Shown piece after piece: positions 23,409 to 32,273 of a DNA stretch of 64,000 nt. Numbering within the stretch: position 1 is the stretch's first letter; the number at the start of each line of letters is the position of its first letter. The translations under genes were made by a program, and so were the position numbers. The DNA is from Schumannella soli (GTDB lineage: Bacteria > Actinomycetota > Actinomycetes > Actinomycetales > Microbacteriaceae). Under the pieces are notes generated by a model. The model saw nothing but the letters and a program-made list of their open reading frames with translations. It had not been told where the DNA came from and searched no databases. The stretch covers positions 124,160-188,159 of the forward strand of contig NZ_VHQG01000002.1 in the NCBI RefSeq assembly GCF_006517435.1, in the 5' to 3' direction.

Positions 23409-24073
23409 CGTGACACCTCCGCCAGCAGTCGCGACATGTCGAGGATCGCGGTCGCCGTGCCCCGCACAGTGCCCGTCACCTTGGAACGGCCGACGCGCGC
23501 GGTGTAGCCGACCTCCGTCTCGGCGATGCGCCAACCCGCGGCATGTGCCCGCAGCACCATCTCGAGCGGATACCCGCTGCGGCGATCGAGCAGTCCGAGC
23601 TGCTGCAGGTCGCGCGTGCGGGCCATCCGCATCGGACCGAGGTCGTGGATGCGCGTTCCGGTGATGCGCGACAGGCGCCGCGCGAGGAAGCGGTTCGCCA
23701 TCCGCACGTGCAGCGGCCAGTCGCCCCGACGCGCGCGCGAGCGGTGACCGAGCACGAGGTCGGCGGCGCCCGTATCGAGCAGCTCGGCCATCGGCGGGAG
23801 CTCGGCCGGGTCGAGTGAGGCGTCGGCGTCGCAGAACGCGACGAGGGGCGCTGTGGCCGCCAGGAGTCCGGCGTGAGCGGCGCTGCCGAAGCCGCGACGC
23901 GGCTCGCTGATCACGAGCGCGCCGGCCGCCTCGGCCACCTCGGCCGAGCGGTCGGACGAGCCGTTGTCGACGACGATCGCACGGTAGCCCTCGGGCAGAC
24001 GCGCGAGCACGCCCGGCAGCGCCCGCTCCTCGTCGAGGCACGGGAACACCACATCGACCTTGGCATCGCTCAC
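23405..24073 (-). CDS. Family 2 glycosyltransferase
   Basis: 222-residue cytosolic GT-A transferase. VDVVFPCLDEERALPGVL at the N-terminus, IVVDNGSSDRS for nucleotide binding, and the DxD-like CDADASLDP near residue 85. The C-terminal GYTARVGRSKVTGTVRG is typical of the polyprenyl-phosphate sugar transferase subgroup. GTG 24073 heads the three-gene operon. It faces the response-regulator gene across 149 bp. Confidence 0.87.
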   Translation of the reverse strand: MSDAKVDVVFPCLDEERALPGVLARLPEGYRAIVVDNGSSDRSAEVAEAAGALVISEPRRGFGSAAHAGLLAATAPLVAFCDADASLDPAELPPMAELLDTGAADLVLGHRSRARRGDWPLHVRMANRFLARRLSRITGTRIHDLGPMRMARTRDLQQLGLLDRRSGYPLEMVLRAHAAGWRIAETEVGYTARVGRSKVTGTVRGTATAILDMSRLLAEVSR

Positions 24074-24222
24074 CCTCCGACCGTATTCGCGCCGAGGATC
24101 GGGGGGCAGGCGAGAAGTGTTACGGAACGCGAACGGCGGCGACCCGCTCGCGCACCCGCGTCGCCGTGTGCGCGCTGAGTGCGTCACCGCGGCGGCGGTC
24201 GTCGCGCCCTAACCTGAGCCTT

Positions 24223-24969
24223 GTGAGCACCGACAGCCCCGCAGCCGACTCCCGACGGCGCGATCGTCGGGTGCTCCTCGTCGAAGACCAGCGCGACCTC
24301 GCCGAGGTCGCGATCGGCTACCTCCGGGCGGCTGGGCTGCTCGTCGATCACGCGTCCGACGGGTTCTCGGCGCTGGCGGCGGTCGCGCGCATCCGCCCCG
24401 ATCTGGTCGTGCTCGACCGCATGATGCCGGGGATCGACGGGCTGGAGGTGTGCCGTCGACTGCGCGCCGAGCCGGCGACGGCGCAGCTGCCGGTGCTGCT
24501 GCTGACCGCGATGAGTGACGAGCAGGCGCGCATCGACGGGCTCGAGGCCGGCGCCGACGATTACCTGACGAAGCCGTACTCGCCGCGCGAGCTCGTGCTG
24601 CGGGTGCAGGCGATCCTGCGCCGCACCGTCTCCGAGTTCGCGCCGGAGTCGCCGATCGACCTCGGAGGCTTCCACCTCGATCCCACCGCCCGCACCGCCC
24701 GGCTCGACGGCGAGCCGCTCGAGCTCACCACGCGCGAGTTCGACCTGCTGGCCTTCTTCCTCAAGCGACCGAACCAGGTGTTCCGGCGTGACGAACTCCT
24801 TCGCGTCGTCTGGGGATGGACTCACGGCGATCTCTCCACGGTCACCGTGCACGTGCGGCGGCTGCGGGAGAAGATCGAGAAGAATCCGGAATCCGCTCGG
24901 CATCTGGCCACCGTCTGGGGCGTCGGCTATCGCTTCGAGCATCCGGAGGAAACACGTGGAATCGACTGA
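24223..24969 (+). CDS. OmpR/PhoB-family response regulator
   Basis: 248 residues: receiver domain (VLLVEDQRDLAEVAIGYLRA, phospho-acceptor Asp in LVVLDRMMPG, Lys in DYLTKPYSPREL) and a C-terminal winged helix (LTTREFDLLAFFLKRPNQVF; STVTVHVRRLREKIE). TAACCT at 24210-24215 lies 7 nt before GTG 24223, indicating a leaderless mRNA and fixing the start. Overlaps its kinase by 14 nt. Divergent from the GT2/DUF2064/methyltransferase operon, a likely target. Confidence 0.92.
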   Translation: MSTDSPAADSRRRDRRVLLVEDQRDLAEVAIGYLRAAGLLVDHASDGFSALAAVARIRPDLVVLDRMMPGIDGLEVCRRLRAEPATAQLPVLLLTAMSDEQARIDGLEAGADDYLTKPYSPRELVLRVQAILRRTVSEFAPESPIDLGGFHLDPTARTARLDGEPLELTTREFDLLAFFLKRPNQVFRRDELLRVVWGWTHGDLSTVTVHVRRLREKIEKNPESARHLATVWGVGYRFEHPEETRGID

Positions 24970-25849
24970 GTGGATCGTCGCCGCAGCCGTGATCACGGCG
25001 GCGCTCGCCGCTGGAGGAGCGATCGTCACGGCGGTGATCGCTCGACGCGCCCGATCGGCACGAGACCTCTCCGCGGCTCAGCTCGCCGGCCTGCGCGATC
25101 AGCTTCGGCTCGAGCGCGGCGAACGGGCCCGCGAAGAGCGGGTGGCCGCGTCGCGCCGTGAGCTGGCGGCCTTCATCGCGCACGACCTGCGCACTCCGCT
25201 GAGCGGGATCGTCGCGATGAGCGAGTCGCTCGTCGACGGTGTCGCCGATGATCCGCAGCGCTTCCATGGGCGCATCCACGACCTCGGGCTCCAGCTCTCG
25301 GGGATGGTCGACGACCTGTTCGAGCTCAGCAAGATCGAATCCGGCTCGCTGGGGCTCGCGCTCGAGCCGGTGTCGCTGGTGGAGGTGGTCAGCAACGCCG
25401 TCATGGACCATCGCTCCCGGTATCTCGATCGCGAGATCCGTCTGCGCGTGCCCGAGGGCGGCGATGTGATGGCGATGGGGGACGAGCGGGAGCTCTCGCG
25501 CGCCGTGTCGAATCTGCTTCTGAACGCGATCCAGCACAGTCCCGCCGGCGCGCCGGTGACCGTCTGCGCGGCGGTGCTCGACGGACGACCCGTGATCTCG
25601 GTCGTCGATGCCGGCGAGGGCATCCCCGAGGCGGAGATCGCCCGTGTGTTCGAGGCGGGCTGGCGTGGCCCCGGCGCGTCGCCCTCGCCGGTCGGCGCCG
25701 GTGCGGAGACGGGCGGCGCGGGGCTCGGTCTCGCCATCGTGAGGGGGATCGCGCGTGCGCATCATGGCGAGGTCAGCGTCCGCAACATTCCGGGGGGATG
25801 CCGCTTCGAGCTCAGCCTCCCCGGCGGCGCGGGGATGTCGGCGGCCTGA
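24956..25849 (+). CDS. Sensor histidine kinase
   Basis: 297 residues, one N-terminal transmembrane helix (WIVAAAVITAALAAGGAIVTAVIA) with almost no extracytoplasmic part, so the signal is probably sensed in or under the membrane. Dimerisation/H-box FIAHDLRTPLSGIVAMSESL, N-box NLLLNAIQHSPAG, G-boxes DAGEGIPE and GGAGLGLAIV. GTG 24956 follows GGAGGAAACAC, a good RBS, and overlaps the regulator gene. Convergent with the epimerase gene, 10 bp away. Confidence 0.9.
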   Translation: MESTEWIVAAAVITAALAAGGAIVTAVIARRARSARDLSAAQLAGLRDQLRLERGERAREERVAASRRELAAFIAHDLRTPLSGIVAMSESLVDGVADDPQRFHGRIHDLGLQLSGMVDDLFELSKIESGSLGLALEPVSLVEVVSNAVMDHRSRYLDREIRLRVPEGGDVMAMGDERELSRAVSNLLLNAIQHSPAGAPVTVCAAVLDGRPVISVVDAGEGIPEAEIARVFEAGWRGPGASPSPVGAGAETGGAGLGLAIVRGIARAHHGEVSVRNIPGGCRFELSLPGGAGMSAA

Positions 25850-25859
25850 TCGCGCGGCG

Positions 25860-26909
25860 TCACTCGCCGCGCAGAGGCGCCGTCGCGAACTCGCGCATGC
25901 CCTCGTCGAGATCGCGCCGGGCCCGCCAGCCGAGCTCGCGGGCGGCGCGCTCCGACGACGCGGTGATGTGCCGCACGTCGCCGAGCCGGTACTCGCCGGT
26001 CACGATCGGCGCGTCGCCGCCGGCGTGATGCGCGAGCAGCTCGGCCATCTCGAGGATCGTCGTGACCCGTCCGCTGCCGATGTTGAAGGCGCGCACCGCG
26101 CCCGGCTGCTGGGCATCGGTCCAGTCGAGCGCGGCCAGGTTGGCGTCGGCGACGTCGGCGACGTGAACGAAGTCGCGGCGCTGCCCGCCATCTTCGAACA
26201 CGCGCGGTGTCTCGCCCCGCGCGATCGCCGAGCGGAAGAGCGAAGCGACCCCGGCATAGGGCGTGTTCTTCGGCATCCGCGGGCCGTAGACGTTGTGGTA
26301 GCGGAGTGCCGCGACGCGTCCGCCGGTCTCACGGGCCCACGCCGCGCTGAGGTGCTCCTGTGCCAGCTTCGTCGCCGCGTAGACGTTCCGGGGGTCGAGA
26401 GCCGCGTCCTCGTCGAGCAGCTCGGGCGAGAGCACCTCGCCGGTGTCGGGGTGGCGCGGATCGAACTGGCCCGCGTCGAGGTCGGAGCGCCGCCGCGGTG
26501 CGGGGCGCACGAGACCGCTCGAGCCCGAATAGGCACCCTCGCCGTAGACCACCATCGACGAAGCGAGCACCAGACGCCCGATGCCGGCCCGGGCCGCCGC
26601 GGCCAGCAGCTGGGCCGTCGCGAGATCGTTCGACGCGACGTAGTCCGGCGCGTCGCCGATCTCCTTGCCCAGGCCGACCTTCGCCGCCTGGTGGCACACC
26701 GCATCCACCCCGAGCAGGGCGCGGTCGAGCGTGTCGCGGTCGCGCGCGTCGCCGACGATCAGCTCGACGCCGTCGGGCACCGTGGCGGGCCCCTCGTGCA
26801 CATCGCCGCGCAGCGAATCGAGCACGCGCACCTCGATGCCGCGGTCGAGAGCGGCGTCGACGACGTGTGATCCGATGAACCCGGCCCCGCCGGTCACGAG
26901 CAGGCGCAT
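25860..26909 (-). CDS. NAD-dependent sugar epimerase/dehydratase (extended SDR)
   Basis: 349 residues. Starts MRLLVTGGAGFIGSHVVDAA (NAD motif); catalytic SSMVVYGE and YAATK, and DFVHVADVADANLAAL typical of UDP-glucose-4-epimerase-like enzymes. Sugar nucleotide substrate not determinable. ATG 26909 is used, overlapping the mtnP stop by one base; GTG 26912 directly before it is equally possible. Last gene of the moaA-moaD-mtnP-epimerase string on this strand. Confidence 0.88.
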   Translation of the reverse strand: MRLLVTGGAGFIGSHVVDAALDRGIEVRVLDSLRGDVHEGPATVPDGVELIVGDARDRDTLDRALLGVDAVCHQAAKVGLGKEIGDAPDYVASNDLATAQLLAAAARAGIGRLVLASSMVVYGEGAYSGSSGLVRPAPRRRSDLDAGQFDPRHPDTGEVLSPELLDEDAALDPRNVYAATKLAQEHLSAAWARETGGRVAALRYHNVYGPRMPKNTPYAGVASLFRSAIARGETPRVFEDGGQRRDFVHVADVADANLAALDWTDAQQPGAVRAFNIGSGRVTTILEMAELLAHHAGGDAPIVTGEYRLGDVRHITASSERAARELGWRARRDLDEGMREFATAPLRGE

Positions 26910-27748
26910 CACGCCTCCGCCCCGGACGTCGCGGGGGAGCCCGTGGTCGGCCGCTCGAGCACCCGTCGCACCGCCTCGGCCGCTATCAGCTCACGCGGAG
27001 CGAAGTCGCCGGGGACGCCGGCGACGACCCCGGCGATGATCTCGCGGATGCGGGGCAGCGCCTCGCTCAGGCGCCGGAAGACCAGCTCGGCGCTGACCGT
27101 GTCCGGGTCGTCGGCCGATTCGCCCGCGTCGGTGTCGGTGACGATCGCGAGCGTGACCGCGCCGATCCCCAGCTCGGCCGCCAGCGCGACCTCGGGCGCG
27201 AGGGTCATGTTCAGCAGGTCGACGCCGTCGCCGCGGTAGCGCGCGGACTCGGCGCGCGTCGAGAAGCGCGGGCCGGGGATGATCCCGATCGTCGCCGTCG
27301 GCTGGGCCTCGGGCGCGACCTCCAGCATGATCCGCCGCAGAACCGGATCGAAGGGGTCGGAGAACGGCAGGTGCTGCACGTCGCCCTGGTCGAAGAACGT
27401 GCCGGTGCGGCCGTGCGTGTAGTCGACGATCTGGTCGAGCACGGCGAGGGCGCGGGGCGGGTACTCGGCGCGGATGGAGCCGACGGCTGCGGTCGAGACG
27501 AGCGCGGTGACGCCGAGCGAGGCGAGCGCCCAGATGTTCGCGCGGGCGTTGATCAGGTGAGGGGCGACGGAGTGCCCGGTTCCGTGACGCGGCAGGAAGG
27601 CGACGGTCCGACCGGCGAACTGCCCGATCGACACCGGCGACGAGGGGCGTCCGTAGGGGGTGTCCACCTCCCGTGACTCGGCGTCGTCGCCGAGGAGGTC
27701 GTAGAGGCCGGAGCCGCCGATGATGCCGATCGTCGCTGCTGCGGTCAT
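26909..27748 (-). CDS. mtnP: S-methyl-5'-thioadenosine phosphorylase
   Basis: 279-residue purine-phosphorylase-family enzyme that cleaves methylthioadenosine to adenine and methylthioribose-1-phosphate. TIGIIGGSGLYDL at the N-terminus, LPRHGTGHSVAPHLINARAN (phosphate and ribose contacts), VSTAAVGSIR, and LLNMTLAPEVALAAELG near residue 180; TDTDAGE in place of the more usual TDYDCW fits a bacterial MTAP/PNP variant. ATG 27748. In the SAM-recycling context it sits next to MoaA, a radical-SAM enzyme that releases 5'-deoxyadenosine. Confidence 0.87.
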   Translation of the reverse strand: MTAAATIGIIGGSGLYDLLGDDAESREVDTPYGRPSSPVSIGQFAGRTVAFLPRHGTGHSVAPHLINARANIWALASLGVTALVSTAAVGSIRAEYPPRALAVLDQIVDYTHGRTGTFFDQGDVQHLPFSDPFDPVLRRIMLEVAPEAQPTATIGIIPGPRFSTRAESARYRGDGVDLLNMTLAPEVALAAELGIGAVTLAIVTDTDAGESADDPDTVSAELVFRRLSEALPRIREIIAGVVAGVPGDFAPRELIAAEAVRRVLERPTTGSPATSGAEA

Positions 27749-27810
27749 GTCTCGATTGTGGGGCACGCCGACCCGCGGGCGCTGTGCCCGCTCCGGTGTC
27801 GGCTCCGGCG

Positions 27811-28059
27811 TCAGCCTCCGGCGAAGGGCGGCAGCACGTCGGCCGTCGCCCCGAGGGCGCGTCCGTCGTCCCGGCTGACGACCCCGTCGAGGAGCAGCGA
27901 GCCGTTCGCCAGCACCCGCTCCATCGCAGCGCCGTGGCGCCGCGACAGCTCCCGGCGCAGCTCACCCGCCGTCGTCACGCCGCAGACGGACTCCTCGCGT
28001 CGACCGGCTGCCTCGGCGGCGGCCGCGAAGTAGCGCACCAGCACCGCGGTCTCAGCCAC
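27811..28059 (-). CDS. moaD: Molybdopterin synthase sulfur-carrier subunit MoaD
   Basis: 82-residue ubiquitin-like carrier ending in PPFAGG, the Gly-Gly tail that is adenylated by MoeB/MoeZ and thiocarboxylated. Beta-grasp pattern [17 protein letters not shown] is typical. Its ATG lies 8 nt inside the end of moaA. Its catalytic partner moaE is in the other cofactor operon. Confidence 0.93.
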   Translation of the reverse strand: MAETAVLVRYFAAAAEAAGRREESVCGVTTAGELRRELSRRHGAAMERVLANGSLLLDGVVSRDDGRALGATADVLPPFAGG

Positions 28060-29143
28060 CGATCGCTCCCATGCTCGTCACCGGCCGCACGAAGTCGGCG
28101 CGGTCCATCCCGTGGCCCGCCTGCTTCACCCACATCGCGGAGCGCCAGCGGTCGGCGATCGCCTCATCGTCCGCTCCGTCGCGCAGCAGCGCGCGCAGAT
28201 CGGTCTCTTCGTCGCCGAACAGACAGGACCGCACGGCGCCCTCCGCGGTGACGCGGGTGCGGTCGCAGTCGGCGCAGAACGGACGCGTGACCGAGGCGAT
28301 GATCCCGACGGTCGCGGGTGCGCCGTCCACCTCGTATCCGCGCACCGCCCACTCCTCGGCGGGCGCCGACGCCTCGTGCCGGCCGACCGGAGAGAGCTCG
28401 AATCGGCGGCCGAGCACGTCGAGCAGCTCCGCGGCGCTCACGAGGTCCTCACGGGTCCAGGCGCCGTCGGCGTCGAGCGGCATCTGCTCGATGAAGCGCA
28501 GCCGCGATCCGGTGGAGAGAGCCCAGGCGAGCAGGTCGCCCGCACCGGCGAGGGTGTCGCGCAGCAGCACGGCGTTGATCTTCAGTGGGGTGAGTCCTGC
28601 CTCGTGCGCGGCGCGGATCCCGGCCAGCACCGCGGGCAGCCGGTCCCGCCGGGTCAGGCGGGCGAAGTGCTCGCGATCGATCGTGTCGAGCGAGATGTTG
28701 ATGCGGGTGAGTCCCGCGTCGCGCAGGGCTCGTACGCGCTTGTCGAGGCCGATGCCGTTGGTCGTGAGCGAGAGCGGGACGCCGTCGGCCTCGCGGGCGC
28801 TGCGTTCGATGATCTCGGCGAGGTCGGCGCGCAGCAGCGGCTCGCCGCCGGTGAAGCGGATGTCGCGGACGCCCAGCTCGCGCACGCCGATTCCGACGAG
28901 CCGCGCGACCTCGGCGGCCGTCAGCAGCCGGTCTCGCGGGATCGCGGGGAGCCCCTCCTCCGGCATGCAGTAGACGCAGCGCAGGGAGCACTTCTCGGTC
29001 AGTGAGACGCGCAGGTCGCGGGCCACCCGGCCGAAGCGGTCGACGAGCAGCGGCGTGCCGGGTCGATCGGCGACGTCGATCACCCCGTCCTCGGCGGCGG
29101 CCGAGCGCCGCACGCTCGGCATCCCCAGTGTCAGAGCGCCCAT
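28052..29143 (-). CDS. moaA: GTP 3',8-cyclase MoaA (radical SAM)
   Basis: 363 residues catalysing the first step of Moco synthesis from GTP. N-terminal SAM cluster motif [18 protein letters not shown], second cluster [13 protein letters not shown] with a downstream Cys (VRSCLFG), and the C-terminal Gly-Gly needed for activity. ATG 29143 (after GGTGGGCAC) is chosen over GTG 29203, which would add 20 residues unlike the family. Divergent from a lipoprotein gene. Confidence 0.95.
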   Translation of the reverse strand: MGALTLGMPSVRRSAAAEDGVIDVADRPGTPLLVDRFGRVARDLRVSLTEKCSLRCVYCMPEEGLPAIPRDRLLTAAEVARLVGIGVRELGVRDIRFTGGEPLLRADLAEIIERSAREADGVPLSLTTNGIGLDKRVRALRDAGLTRINISLDTIDREHFARLTRRDRLPAVLAGIRAAHEAGLTPLKINAVLLRDTLAGAGDLLAWALSTGSRLRFIEQMPLDADGAWTREDLVSAAELLDVLGRRFELSPVGRHEASAPAEEWAVRGYEVDGAPATVGIIASVTRPFCADCDRTRVTAEGAVRSCLFGDEETDLRALLRDGADDEAIADRWRSAMWVKQAGHGMDRADFVRPVTSMGAIGG

Positions 29144-29302
29144 GTGCCCACCGTAGGCGGCGACATCGCGCACCGCTGTCGCCCACCCGATGCTGTGCGC
29201 CACCTGAATGCAATGTCACGAAAAGGTCACGGACCGATCCCTTTCGAGCATGCTCCCGAACCCATGTCACCAACCGGGAATCACCGACCAAAGGAACGAA
29301 TC

Positions 29303-29998
29303 ATGCGCTCCATCTCGAAGAACTCGCTCGTCAAGAGCGGCCTCGGCATCATCGCCGTCGGCGCCCTCGCCTTCTCGCTCGCGGCCTGCTCGACGAGCAG
29401 CGACAGCGGCTCCTCGCCCAGCAAGGAGACCACCAAGTCGTCCGAGACCAAGCCCGAACCGGTCGTCTCGCTGCCCGACCTTTCCAAGGGCGTCGACACC
29501 GAGGTGACCGTCGACCAGGGCTTCGTCGACGCGCTCACGAGCCTCCAGCTCACCCCGGGTGTCGTCGGCACCGCCAAGTTCGAGAACGGGATCTTCTCCT
29601 TCCCGATCACCGGCGGCAACGTCGACTACTACGACCCGGCCAAGTCGTACCGCCCCTACGTGCAGGGCGAGATCGACCACAACGGCTCGGGCATCAGCCT
29701 CACCGGGGGCGGCAAGGTCGTCGAGCTGACCGACTTCGTCATCGACCCGGGCACCTCCGAGCTGCACGGCAAGGTCACCGTCGACGGCCAGGTCGCCGCT
29801 GACGACGCCTTCCTCTTCGACCTCCACGGAGGCACCCTGAAGCCGCTGCGGACCGAGGGCAACAACGGCATCCTCGAGGGCACCACGGTGCACATCTCGG
29901 CCGACGCTGCCGACCTGCTGAACAAGACCTTCGGCACCGATGCGGTCAAGCCCCAGCTGCTCGTGGGCGTCGCGAAGATCACCGTCGCCACCAAGTAA
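29303..29998 (+). CDS. Secreted lipoprotein of unknown function
   Basis: 231 residues. Signal peptide with lipobox SLAAC (Cys about 29), then a Ser/Thr/Lys-rich spacer of about 25 residues and a beta-rich domain with GIFSFPITGGNVDYYDP, VQGEIDHNGSGISLTGGGKVVEL and DFVIDPGTSELHGKVTVDG. The strand pattern recalls HtaA-like heme or choice-of-anchor domains, but I cannot assign it. AAGGAA precedes ATG 29303 by a normal gap. Single gene closed by a strong terminator. Confidence 0.82.
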   Translation: MRSISKNSLVKSGLGIIAVGALAFSLAACSTSSDSGSSPSKETTKSSETKPEPVVSLPDLSKGVDTEVTVDQGFVDALTSLQLTPGVVGTAKFENGIFSFPITGGNVDYYDPAKSYRPYVQGEIDHNGSGISLTGGGKVVELTDFVIDPGTSELHGKVTVDGQVAADDAFLFDLHGGTLKPLRTEGNNGILEGTTVHISADAADLLNKTFGTDAVKPQLLVGVAKITVATK

Positions 29999-30034
29999 CG
30001 ACGAGTCGGCGGGACCAGCTCCCGCACGAATCCC

Positions 30035-30072
30035 GGAAGAACCCGCCGTGCATCCGCGCGGCGGGTTCTTCC
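30035..30072. terminator. Intrinsic terminator after the lipoprotein gene
   Basis: GGAAGAACCCGCCG (30035-30048) pairs perfectly over 14 bp with 30059-30072 around a 10-nt loop; the right arm ends TTCTTCC. Confidence 0.8.
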
Positions 30073-30108
30073 ATATCCGGAGCCCCTCGGGTCCGAGAGA
30101 GGCGACTC

Positions 30109-30918
30109 ATGCCCCGCACCCTCGTGGTGATGCCGACCTACGACGAACGCGACAACCTCCCCGAGGTCGTCGGACAGCTGCTCCGACTCGACCGCGACGT
30201 CGACATCCTCATCGTCGACGATGACTCGCCGGACGGCACCGGCGCCCTCGCTGATCAGCTCGCCGAGGGCTCGCCGGGTATCCATGTGCTGCATCACGGG
30301 CCGCGACGCGGCCTCGGGGCGGCCTACCTCGATGGATTCGCCTGGGGCCTCGAGCGCGACTACGAGCGCTTCGTCCAGCTCGACGCGGACGGCTCGCATC
30401 GCCCCGCCGACCTCCCGCGACTGCTCGAGGAGCTGGATGCGGGGCGCGACCTCGCCATCGGGTCCCGCTGGGCCGACGGCGGCCGGGTTGAGGACTGGCC
30501 GCTCCGACGTCGCGTGCTCAGTCGAGCGGGGAGTGCCTACGCGCGCCGGCTGCTCGGACTTCGCACACGCGACGTCACCGGAGGGTATCGCGCGTTCACG
30601 GCGTCGGCGCTGCTCCGGCTCGAACTCGAGACGGTGACGAGCCGCGGCTACTGCTTCCAGATCGACCTGCTGCGCCGAGCGGCGCACGAGCACGTCGATG
30701 TGGCCGAGGTGCCGATCGTGTTCCGCCAGCGCGTCGCGGGTCGCTCGAAGATGAGCACGCGGATCATCGGGGAGGCACTGGTGCAGGTGACCCGGTGGGC
30801 TGTCGCCGACCGCTTCCAGCGCCGCGAGCCGGACCCCAGCACCCGGCGGGGGCCGGGTCGTCACGCGGCGACACCGCGCGATGCGGAGCCCCGACGCGTC
30901 TCTAGGCTGGGGGAGTGA
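30109..30918 (+). CDS. Polyprenol monophosphomannose synthase (DPM1-like GT2)
   Basis: 269 residues. LVVMPTYDERDNLPEVV at the N-terminus, IVDDDSPDGTG (nucleotide), QLDADGSHRP (metal DxD) near residue 89, IGSRWADGG and SGAGSAYAR-like acceptor segments, and GYCFQIDLLRRA / VPIVFRQRVAGRSKMS towards the end, all typical of Ppm/DPM1 synthases. It makes the lipid-linked mannose donor used by GT-C enzymes such as the two at 17.3-20.3 kb. ATG 30109 preceded by GAGAGG. Proline/Arg-rich tail. Stop overlaps the aminotransferase start. Confidence 0.88.
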   Translation: MPRTLVVMPTYDERDNLPEVVGQLLRLDRDVDILIVDDDSPDGTGALADQLAEGSPGIHVLHHGPRRGLGAAYLDGFAWGLERDYERFVQLDADGSHRPADLPRLLEELDAGRDLAIGSRWADGGRVEDWPLRRRVLSRAGSAYARRLLGLRTRDVTGGYRAFTASALLRLELETVTSRGYCFQIDLLRRAAHEHVDVAEVPIVFRQRVAGRSKMSTRIIGEALVQVTRWAVADRFQRREPDPSTRRGPGRHAATPRDAEPRRVSRLGE

Positions 30919-32168
30919 GCCGCGCCGACGCCGAGAGCACCGCATCCGACCCCGCCTCGAACCGGGCCTCGACTCCGGCCGAGCTGCCGTGGCAGCGCAC
31001 GGTCCGCGCGGCGGGACTGCTGGGGCCCGACGGCGTCGCCCGGCCGACGATCTTCGCCGAGATGTCGGCGCTCGCCGCCGAGCGCGGCGCCCTCAATCTC
31101 GGCCAGGGCTTCCCCGACGAGGACGGGCCCGCCGAGGTGCTCGAGGCGGCGCGCCAGGCGATCAGCGACGGCGCGAACCAATACCCGCCGGGCCGCGGCA
31201 TCGCGCCGCTGCGTCAGGCGATCGCCGACCACCAGAAGCGCTTCCGCGGGCTGGACTGGGATGCCGACCGCGAGGTGCTCGTCACGGCCGGCGCGACCGA
31301 GGCCCTCTCGGCGTCGCTGCTCGCCTTCGTCGACCGCGGCGACGACGTGGTCGTGATCGAGCCCTTCTATGACAGCTACGCGGCGCTCGTCGGCCTCGCC
31401 GGCGGACGCCTCGTGCCGGTGCCGGCGCGCGCGCCGGACTTCCTCCCCGACCCGGACGAGCTTCGTGCCGCGGTGACCGACCGCACGGCCGTCATCCTCA
31501 TCAACACGCCGCACAACCCGACCGGCGCGATCCTGCCCGACTCGACGCTGCAGCTCCTCGTCGAGCTCGCCGAGAAGCACGACGCCGTGATCGTCAGCGA
31601 CGAGGTCTACGAGCACCTCGTCTTCGAGCGGCGGCACCGCAGCATCGGCGAGTTCCCGGGCGCCCGCGGGCGGGCGATCACGGTCTCGAGCGCCGCGAAG
31701 ACCTTCAGCGTCACCGGCTGGAAGATCGGCTGGATCACGGCGGCCCCCGAGCTGGTGGATGCGGTGCTCGCCGTCAAGCAGTTCCTCACCTACGTCAACG
31801 GCGCGCCCTTCCAGCCCGCGGTCGCCGTCGGGCTCGCGCTGCCGGAGGCCTACTTCCGCGGCGAGGCCGAGAAGCTGCGCGCGCGCCGGGACGAGCTGAC
31901 GGCGGCGCTCGAGTCGGTCGGCTTCGCCGTGAACCGTCCGGGCGGCTCGTACTTCCTCGTCGCCGACGGTGCCCCGATCGGCCTGCACGACGGCGTCACC
32001 ACCGCGCGCCGTCTGGTCGACGAGGTCGGCGTGGTCGGCATCCCGGTCTCGGCCTTCACCGTCGCCGAGCACCGCGACGACTTCGCCTCGCTGCTGCGCT
32101 TCACCTTCGCCAAGAGCGCGGCGACGGTCACGGCCGCATCCCGCCAGCTCGAGTCCTTCCGCCCCTAG
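30915..32168 (+). CDS. Class I/II pyridoxal-phosphate aminotransferase
   Basis: 417 residues, fold-type I. LNLGQGFPDEDGP at the start, NTPHNPTGAIL substrate/PLP segment, DEVYEHL, and the PLP Lys in SSAAKTFSVTGWKIGW; FTFAKS near the end supplies the substrate-binding region. It resembles actinobacterial DapC/kynurenine-aminotransferase-like enzymes, so succinyl-diaminopimelate is one candidate substrate. TAGGCT at 30903-30908 lies 6 nt before GTG 30915, inside the end of the previous gene, so a leaderless transcript may start here even though the genes overlap (GTGA). Confidence 0.88.
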   Translation: MSRADAESTASDPASNRASTPAELPWQRTVRAAGLLGPDGVARPTIFAEMSALAAERGALNLGQGFPDEDGPAEVLEAARQAISDGANQYPPGRGIAPLRQAIADHQKRFRGLDWDADREVLVTAGATEALSASLLAFVDRGDDVVVIEPFYDSYAALVGLAGGRLVPVPARAPDFLPDPDELRAAVTDRTAVILINTPHNPTGAILPDSTLQLLVELAEKHDAVIVSDEVYEHLVFERRHRSIGEFPGARGRAITVSSAAKTFSVTGWKIGWITAAPELVDAVLAVKQFLTYVNGAPFQPAVAVGLALPEAYFRGEAEKLRARRDELTAALESVGFAVNRPGGSYFLVADGAPIGLHDGVTTARRLVDEVGVVGIPVSAFTVAEHRDDFASLLRFTFAKSAATVTAASRQLESFRP

Positions 32169-32198
32169 CGGCACGTTCGACCGCGAGCCCGGGAACGC

Positions 32199-32232
32199 CG
32201 CAGGGCGCCGAACCGAAGCCCGACGCCCTGCG
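32199..32232. terminator. Bidirectional hairpin between aminotransferase and pstB
   Basis: CGCAGGGCG (32199-32207) pairs with CGCCCTGCG (32224-32232), loop 16 nt, between convergent genes. Confidence 0.6.
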
Positions 32233-32273
32233 TCGAACGCCTTCCGATCACGCCGCGCGCGACCGGCCGTCGA

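Noticed and set aside
28060-29302. Moco riboswitch upstream of moaA or moeB
   Set aside because: The leaders are too short (moaA lies 159 bp from the divergent start; moeB has a near-leaderless start) and show no multistem fold; the HTH-Mop operator explains regulation better.
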